Source: Candidatus Anderseniibacteriota bacterium (lineage in GTDB: Bacteria; Patescibacteriota; Andersenbacteria; UBA10190). From it: DNA of 18,803 nucleotides. Within the stretch, counting starts at the first letter, position 1. Every line of letters starts with the position of its first letter. The notes under the pieces were generated by a model. It was not told where the DNA came from, did not search any database, and saw only the letters and a list, made by a program, of their open reading frames with translations. A program made the position numbers and the translations under genes. The DNA lies in NCBI GenBank assembly GCA_003229735.1, contig QIFI01000038.1, positions 1-18,803 on the forward strand, read 5' to 3'. Below are positions 1 to 6,109 of the stretch, one piece after another.

Positions 1-12
1 ATCTTACTCTCA

Positions 13-1296
13 ATGTCAACCTTCAAAAATCTTAACCAAATCTGCTCCACCCCCACCCGCCAGCACATGGTCGATATCCTGGAAGCCGGCTTAACTGCCA
101 TCAATACCAATAGTGCCCTCCATAATAACATCTCTCTCCACAACGATACCCTGACAGTTAACCAGCAAACATATAATTTATCAGACTACCGGAACATTTA
201 TGTAGTTGGCATCGGTAAAGCCGCCTTGAGCGCGGCTCACACCCTGGAAACAATTCTTGGTGACCGCATCTCCGGCGGCATTATTCTGGATATCCGAGCC
301 GGTAAACTAAAACACTTGACCAGTATCGCCGGCACTCATCCTCTGCCTTCTCTTCCTAATATGCAAGCCACCGGCCAAATTATGGCTATCCTAAAACAGG
401 TTAATGCTCACGATCTGGTTATCGCCATTATCTCTGGTGGCGGCTCCGCCCTTCTCCATTGGCCGGACAAGCTGGAAGGTAACGACATGGCCGATATCAC
501 TAATGCCTTAATGAAAAAAGGCGCCACCATTCATGAATTAAACACCGTCCGCAAACATATCTCCGCCATTAAAGGCGGCCATTTTGCCCGCATTGCTTAT
601 CCGGCCACCATCATCGGCCTCATCTTTTCCGATGTTCCCGGCGACGACATGTCTATGGTCGCTTCCGGCCCCACCTATCTGGACACCACCACTAATCGAG
701 ACGCTGAAAAAATCCTGGCCAAATATGACATCCTGTCTTCTTATGAAAAAGATAATTACCCGCTTAAAGAAACCCCTAAAGACCCCAAATACTTTGAGAA
801 TATCCAGAACACCATGATCGTTAACAATAAACTGGCCGCCACCGCCATGGTTAAGCATGCTCTCCAAGTCGGCTATCAAGCTAAACTTTATTCCACTACT
901 GTAAGCGGCGAAGCTAGAGAAGTAGGCCAACTTCTGGCCACCCTCCCTAAACCAGGTGAAGCCATTATCGCCGCCGGAGAAACTACTGTCACCGTCACTA
1001 AACCCGGCAAGGGCGGACGAAATCTGGAAGTGGCTCTGGGTGCCTTTAAACGCGTGTGCGATAATATCCTGGTAGCCTCATTCGCCTCCGACGGCCGCGA
1101 CAATACCGACATGGCCGGCGCTTTTACCGATTCCACAGCCTGTGAGACAGCTAAAAAACTGGGTCTTGATCCGGTTACCACCCTGATCGAAAATAAATCA
1201 TACGATTTTTTTAAACAAGTCGGCACCTATTTCGACACCGGACCTACTGGAGTTAATGTTTCCGATCTGATTATAGCCTTAAATCCAAAAGACTAA
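13..1296 (+). CDS. Glycerate 2-kinase, type II (DUF4147/MOFRL family)
   Basis: Predicted cytosolic kinase that phosphorylates D-glycerate, probably to 2-phosphoglycerate, feeding lower glycolysis. The 427-residue length fits the family. The N-terminal DUF4147 domain carries VVGIGKAA (64-71), SGGGSALLHWP (141-151), the NTVRKHISAIKGG block (177-189) and SDVPGDD (206-212). The C-terminal MOFRL domain carries AGETTVTV (321-328), GKGGRNLEVA (332-341), SDGRDNTDMAGAFTD (359-373) and FDTGPTGVN (407-415). There is no SD before the ATG at 13, and only 12 bases of upstream sequence are visible, so the start rests on homology and no promoter can be judged. It converges on the lactate permease. Both could belong to use of small organic acids, but nothing here links them directly. 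Substrate specificity within the family is inferred, not shown. Confidence 0.93.
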   Translation: MSTFKNLNQICSTPTRQHMVDILEAGLTAINTNSALHNNISLHNDTLTVNQQTYNLSDYRNIYVVGIGKAALSAAHTLETILGDRISGGIILDIRAGKLKHLTSIAGTHPLPSLPNMQATGQIMAILKQVNAHDLVIAIISGGGSALLHWPDKLEGNDMADITNALMKKGATIHELNTVRKHISAIKGGHFARIAYPATIIGLIFSDVPGDDMSMVASGPTYLDTTTNRDAEKILAKYDILSSYEKDNYPLKETPKDPKYFENIQNTMIVNNKLAATAMVKHALQVGYQAKLYSTTVSGEAREVGQLLATLPKPGEAIIAAGETTVTVTKPGKGGRNLEVALGAFKRVCDNILVASFASDGRDNTDMAGAFTDSTACETAKKLGLDPVTTLIENKSYDFFKQVGTYFDTGPTGVNVSDLIIALNPKD

Positions 1297-1552
1297 AAAA
1301 TACCGATAACTTGTTTCATCCCGACCGATAGGCAGATAAAAACTAGTATCGCCACTTACACATTCACATCATTGAGAATTAAAATTTATTTGAGATTTGC
1401 CTTGCGGCCATAACTCAAAAAGAGACAACTGAATGCTGGAAATTTAAAAATTCCCGAGCGAGGTGTGGATCGTCGCCTTTTTACCTTCGACGGCCACAGC
1501 CTAGTACTGCGCACAGTGTAACCTGTATTTTTGCCTTTTAACTTTTTACTTT
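1297..1552. other. Convergent intergenic region with a strong unexplained hairpin
   Basis: This gap between two convergent genes holds no credible coding region. The best structure is at 1464-1498: TGTGG, two unpaired bases, CGTCG, a 12-nt loop, CGACG, one bulged G, then CCACA, giving ten pairs. A second small hairpin, ACTG-CGCA-CAGT, lies at 1506-1517. It is followed on the plus strand by several T runs between 1526 and 1554. That arrangement could end transcription coming from the glycerate kinase, but the T runs are set back from the stem, so it is not a textbook terminator. A small structured RNA is the alternative. No tRNA or other known RNA could be recognised. Confidence 0.35.
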
Positions 1553-3058
1553 TTAAAATAACTGCATTACATAAATCACTCCCATTCCCAACATACCCAC
1601 CAACGCCACGTACACCACGCATGTAGCCATCACCCGAACCAGAATTTTTCTCTCCGCGTTCTTTAATCCCACCACCGCCTCGCCCGCCAGCATATCCGCC
1701 AACGCGATCATATTCCCCGCTGCCGCTCCAACCACCCCCAGAGCCAAAATTATCCCTGCCTCTACCCCTATAGATTCACTAGCCCCTATCAGAAAACTGC
1801 CAAACATTATATTTGATAGCGTCACGCTCCCGGTCAAAAAACTGCCAAATGCTCCTACAAACGGCGCCATAAAAGGCAGCCATACATTAGCAAAATACCC
1901 GGACAGCACCTCCAGCGCTGAAGGTAATCCCAAGCTATTAAATCCTGAATTAATATACAACTGCACCATCACCGCCATCGCCGCGATCACTATAAATGGT
2001 GTCACTGTCCTTTTTAAAGCCAGCCCGGCAGATGATATTATTTCCCCTTTCTTTTTCATCCACCACCAGGCCGCCGGCCATGCTACCACCACAAATGCTA
2101 ATCCAGGATTAAAAAAATTCAGCTGATATGTCACCCCCGCCCACAAAGACCAGGTCACCGATCCCAGCAAATATTTTCCCGCCACCAATAACACCACCAG
2201 CGCCCCATAAGGCAGTACCACTTTATACGGCGGCAAATTAGCTGATTTTAAACGCCTGGTTCCTATCCGTCTTTCTTTTCGCGGCACAAATATCCCCCAT
2301 TTAGTAGTTGCGCTTACCACTGCCAATCCAATAATCGCCCCCATAATAGATGGAAATTCCTGCCCCAAAGGCAAACTCGCCAGTGACGCCGCTACAAACA
2401 CTACTCCCGACCAAACCGCGAACGGAACCGCCTCCCAAAACTGCTGCCATTTATTCTTTTGTCTTCTCACAATAATCCACAACATAAATACCGGTACTAT
2501 AAAACCCACCACATTAAATAAGGCCGCGTATAAGGGCACTTGGCCAGCTTCCAGCCCGGCTAACCCTACTCGAATCGGTGTCCCGGCCGCCCCAAACACC
2601 CCCGGCACACTATTACCCAGCAATCCCACCACTACCGCCGTTAACGGCGTCAATCCCAACCCCACCAGCACCGGCGCCACCACTGCCACCGGCGCCCCAA
2701 ATCCAGCCGTACCCTCAATCAATGCCTCAAAAAACCAGGCCAGTATAATTACTTGCACTCTATAGTCACGCGAAATAGAGCCCAGATAAAAACCAATATT
2801 CTCCAGCACTTTTGTTCGCTTCATTATTTCCAAAAAGAAAATTGCCCCGGCCACAATTACGAATATATCAGCCGCTACCAATACCCCTTTGACCAACGAG
2901 TTTCCCACCTGTGGCCACCAGGTCTGCCAATAAAAAATATTTAAAAACAGCGTTACCAGCATCGCTATCATCGCCGACCAGGTAAGTGTCATCTTCCACC
3001 ACAACAGCAACCCCAAAAATATTACCAGCGGACCCACTGAAAACACGAATAGCCACAT
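1553..3058 (-). CDS. lctP: L-lactate permease (LctP family)
   Basis: Inner-membrane secondary transporter expected to import lactate, probably with protons. The protein is about 500 residues and almost wholly hydrophobic, with many membrane segments. It carries family blocks such as FEALIEGTAGFGAPVAVVAP, GNSVPGVFGAAGTPI, GAFGSFLTGSVTLSN and GAAAGNMIALADM. It is slightly shorter than the common length of about 550. Two ATGs are possible, at 3067 and 3058. A perfect extended -10 box on the minus strand (3074-3066) overlaps the ATG at 3067, so a transcript would begin about at 3058. I therefore prefer 3058, which gives the N-terminus MWLFVFSVG and a leaderless mRNA. No SD precedes either ATG. 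No lactate dehydrogenase is in the window. Related permeases also take glycolate, which would suit the neighbouring glycerate kinase. Confidence 0.92.
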   Translation of the reverse strand: MWLFVFSVGPLVIFLGLLLWWKMTLTWSAMIAMLVTLFLNIFYWQTWWPQVGNSLVKGVLVAADIFVIVAGAIFFLEIMKRTKVLENIGFYLGSISRDYRVQVIILAWFFEALIEGTAGFGAPVAVVAPVLVGLGLTPLTAVVVGLLGNSVPGVFGAAGTPIRVGLAGLEAGQVPLYAALFNVVGFIVPVFMLWIIVRRQKNKWQQFWEAVPFAVWSGVVFVAASLASLPLGQEFPSIMGAIIGLAVVSATTKWGIFVPRKERRIGTRRLKSANLPPYKVVLPYGALVVLLVAGKYLLGSVTWSLWAGVTYQLNFFNPGLAFVVVAWPAAWWWMKKKGEIISSAGLALKRTVTPFIVIAAMAVMVQLYINSGFNSLGLPSALEVLSGYFANVWLPFMAPFVGAFGSFLTGSVTLSNIMFGSFLIGASESIGVEAGIILALGVVGAAAGNMIALADMLAGEAVVGLKNAERKILVRVMATCVVYVALVGMLGMGVIYVMQLF

Positions 3059-3065
3059 CCCGTTC

Positions 3066-3074
3066 ATTATAACA
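3066..3074 (-). promoter_or_regulatory. Extended -10 promoter of the lactate permease
   Basis: On the minus strand the sequence reads TG-T-TATAAT, a perfect extended -10. It is followed by 7 nt and then the ATG at 3058. No good -35 lies at 16-18 nt, which extended -10 promoters can tolerate. The spacing places the transcription start on or next to the ATG. The same arrangement recurs before the hydrogenase small subunit. Confidence 0.55.
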
Positions 3075-3111
3075 GACTACTTCATCACCAACCTATTTCA
3101 CCAATCTCAAC

Positions 3112-3139
3112 TTGACAATAAATCACTATTTTGTATGCT
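3112..3139 (+). promoter_or_regulatory. Sigma70-type promoter of the CoA-binding gene
   Basis: TTGACA (3112-3117) is a perfect -35, spaced 16 nt from the -10 TATGCT (3134-3139). Transcription would start near 3146, giving a leader of about 43 nt that ends in a GAGAGGA ribosome site. The in-frame TTG at 3112 is therefore promoter, not a start codon. Confidence 0.7.
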
Positions 3140-3189
3140 TCTATTTGTTCTTTAATTTAACCTCCCATCAACTTATAGAGAGGAACATC

Positions 3190-3588
3190 ATGTCTGACCA
3201 GCCAGTTTGTGTCATTCTCGGTGCCAGCGCTAAGCAAACCCGCCCCAGCAATAAAGCTGTCCGCGCCTATCTTAAAAAAGGTTATCGGGTTATACCAGTC
3301 AATCATAAAGTAAGTGAAGTTGAGGGAATACCAACAATCAGCACTCTTGACGAAATCACTGAGCCAATCGATATCCTGTGCGTATATGTAAACCCCGGTA
3401 CAGCCCAGAGAATTAATCTATTGCTTAAAATCGCTGCTCTTTCCCCAGGCATCACCTACTTCCCTCCCGATCAGAATTTTGAGGACACTATCAATATTCT
3501 TAATAGATCAGGAATAAATGCCACCCAAGCCTGCAGTATCGTGGCCGCCGGACATCACCCCAAAGAATTCACCGCCAGTCCAGCCTAA
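3190..3588 (+). CDS. CoA-binding domain protein (YccU-like)
   Basis: A small cytosolic Rossmann-fold protein of 132 residues, the usual size for stand-alone CoA-binding proteins related to the N-terminal domain of succinyl-CoA synthetase alpha. The nucleotide-binding strand and loop VCVILGASAKQTRPSNKAVR comes right after the start. It is followed by LKKGYRVIPVNHK, IPTISTLDEI and the ILCVYVNP strand, all typical of the family. The start at 3190 is set by GAGAGGA 5 nt upstream and by the promoter at 3112-3139, which excludes a longer reading. The gene is monocistronic, with its own terminator. Family members probably bind CoA or a related nucleotide, but their role is mostly unknown, so no pathway is assigned. 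Confidence 0.88.
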   Translation: MSDQPVCVILGASAKQTRPSNKAVRAYLKKGYRVIPVNHKVSEVEGIPTISTLDEITEPIDILCVYVNPGTAQRINLLLKIAALSPGITYFPPDQNFEDTINILNRSGINATQACSIVAAGHHPKEFTASPA

Positions 3589-3615
3589 GCCCCTGATAAA
3601 CCACGGGCTTTTTTT
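3587..3615 (+). terminator. Intrinsic terminator of the CoA-binding gene
   Basis: AAGCCC (3587-3592), a 12-nt loop and GGGCTT (3605-3610) run into TTTTT (3611-3615), starting within the stop codon. The stem is short but the U tract is uninterrupted. Confidence 0.65.
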
Positions 3616-3736
3616 AAACTCTGCAAACTAGGATACCGCTCTCTGGACACCCCTTATATCTTTATTGATAAAGAAAACCTGTTATTTTAGACGCCGCCTC
3701 AAAATCGATTTATCACCTGTAAAAAATAATCTAACC

Positions 3737-3765
3737 AAAACGCCCGCCAAAACGGCGGGCGTTTT
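3737..3765. terminator. Bidirectional intrinsic terminator
   Basis: A perfect 12-bp stem pairs AAAACGCCCGCC (3737-3748) with GGCGGGCGTTTT (3754-3765) around a 5-nt loop. It lies 16 nt past the stop of the zinc-ribbon gene on the minus strand, and as a flanked A/T-ended GC stem it can work both ways. It is the clearest terminator in the window. Between it and the previous terminator lies only non-coding sequence, including a short AT palindrome TCTTTAT-TG-ATAAAGA at 3659-3674. Confidence 0.8.
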
Positions 3766-3781
3766 ATATTCATCGCGATGA

Positions 3782-4063
3782 TTACTCGCCGCGCTTGAAG
3801 TGCTCCCGACAATATACCGGTCTATCGCCTCTCGGCTCAAACGGTACCTGGGTAGCTTCGCCGCATGTGGCACATACGGCATCGAACATTTGCCGATCGC
3901 CATAACCGCCACCGCCGCCGCCGCGCTGCGGCCGCTTCTCTCGATAACACTTATCACAGTAAACTGGTCGGTCTCCCCTAGGCTCAAAAGGAACCTTGGT
4001 TTCCGCCCCGCATTCCGCGCAAGTGGCATCAAACATTGGCCTGTCGCCTGATTGTGAATCCAT
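3782..4063 (-). CDS. Tandem CxxC-x17-CxxC zinc-ribbon protein
   Basis: A 93-residue protein built from two near-identical copies of a small zinc-ribbon domain, joined by a glycine-rich linker (GGGGGGYGDRQ). Copy one has CAEC, 17 residues, then CDKC. Copy two has CATC, 17 residues, then CREH, so its last Cys ligand is replaced by His. Between the pairs both copies share VPFEPRGDRPVYC. The domain matches the CxxC-x17-CxxC family, whose function is unknown. Zinc binding and perhaps nucleic-acid or protein binding are inferred from the fold and basic character. The start is fixed by a strong SD, AAAGGAGG, at 4080-4073. The gene is monocistronic, with a candidate promoter, a structured leader and a perfect terminator, which suggests a well expressed and possibly regulated small protein. 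Confidence 0.87.
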   Translation of the reverse strand: MDSQSGDRPMFDATCAECGAETKVPFEPRGDRPVYCDKCYREKRPQRGGGGGGYGDRQMFDAVCATCGEATQVPFEPRGDRPVYCREHFKRGE

Positions 4064-4080
4064 TAATAAACGCCTCCTTT

Positions 4081-4134
4081 CATAGTAGTTTCGAGGCTCC
4101 TTTGCCAGCCCGACGAAGATCTCGAAACCCTATG
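4081..4134 (-). promoter_or_regulatory. Structured 5' leader hairpin of the zinc-ribbon gene
   Basis: A long imperfect hairpin lies just upstream of the SD. CATAG (4081-4085) pairs with CTATG (4130-4134). GTTTCGAG (4088-4095) pairs with CTCGAAAC (4121-4128). The 25-nt loop can form a further short stem and contains an SD-like AAAGGAG on the mRNA strand. No U tract follows the stem, so it is not a terminator. It could control access to the ribosome site or stabilise the mRNA. This is inference from the sequence. Confidence 0.5.
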
Positions 4135-4181
4135 ATGGATTTTTTCGCTCTTTTATTCGGAGGCCTTTACCTCTGGCCCAG

Positions 4182-4210
4182 ATAGTGCCTGATTCACCAC
4201 AAAAAGTCAA
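4182..4210 (-). promoter_or_regulatory. Candidate promoter of the zinc-ribbon gene
   Basis: On the minus strand TTGACT (4210-4205) is spaced exactly 17 nt from CACTAT (4187-4182). The -35 is strong, the -10 weak. It overlaps the 3' end of nifU. A start near 4175 would give a leader of about 110 nt holding the hairpin. Confidence 0.35.
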
Positions 4211-4593
4211 TTCTTTAGTGAAGATTTCTGCTCCTGGTAATTCTTAATCGCTTTCTGTAAAGCTTCCACCCCCAGCACCGAACAATGCATTTTAATCGGC
4301 GGCAGTCCGTCCAGTGCACTAGCCACCTCGTCCTTGGAAAGCCGCAACGCCTCTTTAATTTTTTTCCCCTTAATCAGCTCCGTTACCATTGAACTTGCCG
4401 CGATCGCCGCCCCACAGCCAAACGTGCGAAATACCGCGTCTACTATCACCTCGTCCTCCACTTTAATACACATTTCCATAATATCACCACATACCGGATT
4501 ACCCACCTTGCCCACCCCGCTCGGATGCTCCATTTCCCCCACGTTCCGCGGGTTTAATAAATGGTCTTTAACCTTATCACTATAATCAAGCAT
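4207..4593 (-). CDS. nifU: Iron-sulfur cluster scaffold NifU/IscU-type
   Basis: Cytosolic scaffold on which [2Fe-2S] and [4Fe-4S] clusters are built before transfer to apoproteins. At 128 residues it is the IscU-like N-terminal domain alone, without the longer C-terminal parts of classical NifU. The three cluster-binding cysteines are visible: C35 in NPVCGD with D37, C60 in FGCGAAIAASS, and C104 in MHCSVLG. The ATG overlaps the last 8 bp of nifS (ATGCTTGA), so translation is coupled and the pair forms one operon. The serine/lysine-rich C-terminus is ordinary. The neighbouring ferredoxin and [NiFe] hydrogenase are obvious local clients, although the assembly system probably serves the whole cell. 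Confidence 0.95.
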   Translation of the reverse strand: MLDYSDKVKDHLLNPRNVGEMEHPSGVGKVGNPVCGDIMEMCIKVEDEVIVDAVFRTFGCGAAIAASSMVTELIKGKKIKEALRLSKDEVASALDGLPPIKMHCSVLGVEALQKAIKNYQEQKSSLKN

Positions 4594-5758
4594 TGACTCT
4601 TTCCTTAACCGTTAACGGCGACATGGCTCGCAATTTCTCCACGATACCCGGTAAAACTTCAACCACCCGAGCTATCTCCGCTTCAGTTGTTAAATGTCCC
4701 AGGGAAAATCTTAACGAACCATGCGACATCTCATGCGACAAACCCATCGCCAGCAATACATGCGATGCTTTAAGATCAGCCGCCTGGCAAGCCGAACCCG
4801 TTGAACAGCTAATTCCCATCATGTCCAAATGCATTAACATTCCTTCCCCTTCCACAAACTCGATTGATATATTCACGTTACCCGGTAACCTCCGTTTAGG
4901 GTGGCCATTGAGCCTTACCCATTTAATCCTCTTCATGATACCGTCGATCATCGTATCCCTCATTTTCTCCAGTCGCGCCGGCCCCTGAATTAACCGCTCC
5001 CGAGCCAGCTCCGCCGCCTTACCAAAACCTACCATCCCGACCGTGTTTTCCGTCCCCGCCCTCCGGCCGCTTTCCTGATGGCCGCCGTGCAGCAACGACG
5101 CCAGACTTGTCCCTTCCTTGATATATAAAGCCCCCACTCCTTTCGGCCCGTATAGCTTATGCGCCGACATACTCAACATATCTACCCCTAATTCTACCAC
5201 GTTAATCGCTATATTTCCCACTGTCTGTACCGCGTCACAATGCAGCTTAATCTGATGCCTTCGAGCCACTTCCGCGATTTCCGCGATCGGCTCAATTGTT
5301 CCCACTTCATTATTTGCTTGCATGATCGAAATCAGGATCGTTTCTTTCCTTATCGATTCTTCTACCAAAGCTGGATTAATCAAACCATACTCATCAACCG
5401 GCAAATATGTCACCTCATAACCTGCCCGCTCCAGCCAACGGCAACTTTCTAATACCGCCGGATGTTCAATGCTGGACGTAATAATATGATTTCCTTTATC
5501 TCTTAGTGCCCACGCCGTTCCTTTGATTGCCATATTATTACTCTCCGTCCCGCTCCCGGTAAACACAATTTCCTCTGGTCTCGCGCCGGTCAAATCAGCT
5601 ACCTTGATCCTGGCTTCTTCAACCGCCTTATGAGCTAACTGCCCCTCCTCGTATTGTGCCGAAGCATTTCCAAACCGACCGGCAAAATATGGCCGCATAC
5701 TAGCTTCTACTTGCGGATCAACTGGTGTAGTCGCCGCATGATCAAAATAAATTCGCAT
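4586..5758 (-). CDS. nifS: Cysteine desulfurase NifS/IscS-type
   Basis: PLP enzyme that removes sulfur from L-cysteine, holds it as a persulfide and passes it to the scaffold encoded directly downstream. At 390 residues it has the normal length. Visible motifs are DHAATTPVDP (6-15), SGTESNN (69-75), EHP with PLP-stacking H99, HCDAVQTVG (173-181), SAHKLYGPKG with PLP-lysine K201, HGGHQESGRRAGTEN (224-238), and the persulfide loop CSTGSAC with C324. The loop form suggests a NifS/IscS-like rather than SufS-like enzyme. There is no clear SD before the ATG; a TTTAAT box sits 6 nt upstream. It is divergent from the ferredoxin operon across an AT-rich region with a repeated motif. Confidence 0.95.
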   Translation of the reverse strand: MRIYFDHAATTPVDPQVEASMRPYFAGRFGNASAQYEEGQLAHKAVEEARIKVADLTGARPEEIVFTGSGTESNNMAIKGTAWALRDKGNHIITSSIEHPAVLESCRWLERAGYEVTYLPVDEYGLINPALVEESIRKETILISIMQANNEVGTIEPIAEIAEVARRHQIKLHCDAVQTVGNIAINVVELGVDMLSMSAHKLYGPKGVGALYIKEGTSLASLLHGGHQESGRRAGTENTVGMVGFGKAAELARERLIQGPARLEKMRDTMIDGIMKRIKWVRLNGHPKRRLPGNVNISIEFVEGEGMLMHLDMMGISCSTGSACQAADLKASHVLLAMGLSHEMSHGSLRFSLGHLTTEAEIARVVEVLPGIVEKLRAMSPLTVKERVNA

Positions 5759-5845
5759 CTGCCTATTAAATATGACTATAATATAGACTATAATAGAACA
5801 ACAAGAAAATTTTAATTTTATTAATATTAATAACTACCAAAAACT
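5759..5845. promoter_or_regulatory. AT-rich divergent promoter region with 12-bp-period repeat
   Basis: This region separates nifS from the ferredoxin operon. GACTATAATA occurs twice, at 5774-5783 and 5786-5795, with a 12-bp period. Each copy holds a perfect TATAAT on the plus strand (5777-5782, 5789-5794), and the reverse complement gives TATTAT-like boxes toward nifS. A weak plus -35, TTAAAT, sits at 5766-5771, 17 nt before the second TATAAT. A 12-bp palindrome, ATTAATATTAAT, lies at 5820-5831. Shared control of both operons is plausible but unproven. Confidence 0.4.
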
Positions 5846-6100
5846 ATGCCTAACATCCAAGAATACCACCGCGATAAGGAGGGATCTAATATCTCTAAAA
5901 TAGTCGTCGATCGCGATCTGTGCATCGGCGCCCAATCATGTATCGCTCCCGGCGGCGACACCTTCGAACTTGACAGCGAGAATAAAGCCATCGTTAATGA
6001 CGCTAACTCCGTAGACGACTCTGCCCTGATGGCCGCCGCTCAAGCTTGCCCCACCCGAGCCATCCTGCTCTACGACAAAGAGGGTAAACAACTAAACTAA
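5846..6100 (+). CDS. Three-cysteine ferredoxin, probably [3Fe-4S]
   Basis: Small soluble electron carrier. The single cluster motif is C26-IGAQS-C32 with a distant C68 in ACPTRAI. The middle cysteine of the usual CxxCxxC is A29, the pattern of single-cluster [3Fe-4S] ferredoxins. Family features DRDLCIGAQSC and APGGDTFELD follow. The start is uncertain. The ATG at 5846 has no SD, and residues 1-15 do not look like ferredoxin. A strong AAGGAGG lies inside the frame at 5877-5883, 7 nt before an ATC codon at 5891, exactly where homology begins (ISKIVVDRD). Translation may start there at a non-AUG codon. The gene is 9 nt from the flavoprotein gene, its likely redox partner. Confidence 0.88.
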   Translation: MPNIQEYHRDKEGSNISKIVVDRDLCIGAQSCIAPGGDTFELDSENKAIVNDANSVDDSALMAAAQACPTRAILLYDKEGKQLN

Positions 6101-6109
6101 TTTCGTAAC

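Noticed and set aside
538..1226. Long antisense frames inside the glycerate kinase gene
   Set aside because: They are shadows of a well-supported coding frame with no homology or start signals. The same holds for antisense frames in nifS, the flavoprotein, EamA, the hydrogenase and copA.
1386..1622. A 78-codon minus-strand frame in the gap after the lactate permease
   Set aside because: It overlaps the permease end, has no SD, a composition unlike a protein, and runs through the hairpin region. Treated as non-coding.
3112..3189. A longer CoA-binding protein starting at TTG 3112
   Set aside because: That TTG is the -35 TTGACA box, and a clear SD precedes the ATG at 3190.
3659..3674. AT-rich palindrome TCTTTAT-TG-ATAAAGA as an operator
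   Set aside because: It lies between two terminators, with no promoter or gene start close by, so no target can be named.
4081..4134. tRNA or intrinsic terminator in the nifU-zinc ribbon gap
   Set aside because: No cloverleaf or CCA-like end can be formed, and no U tract follows the stem on either strand.
5846..6100. [4Fe-4S] ferredoxin
   Set aside because: The second Cys of the motif is Ala29 and only three Cys exist, so a [3Fe-4S] cluster is more likely.
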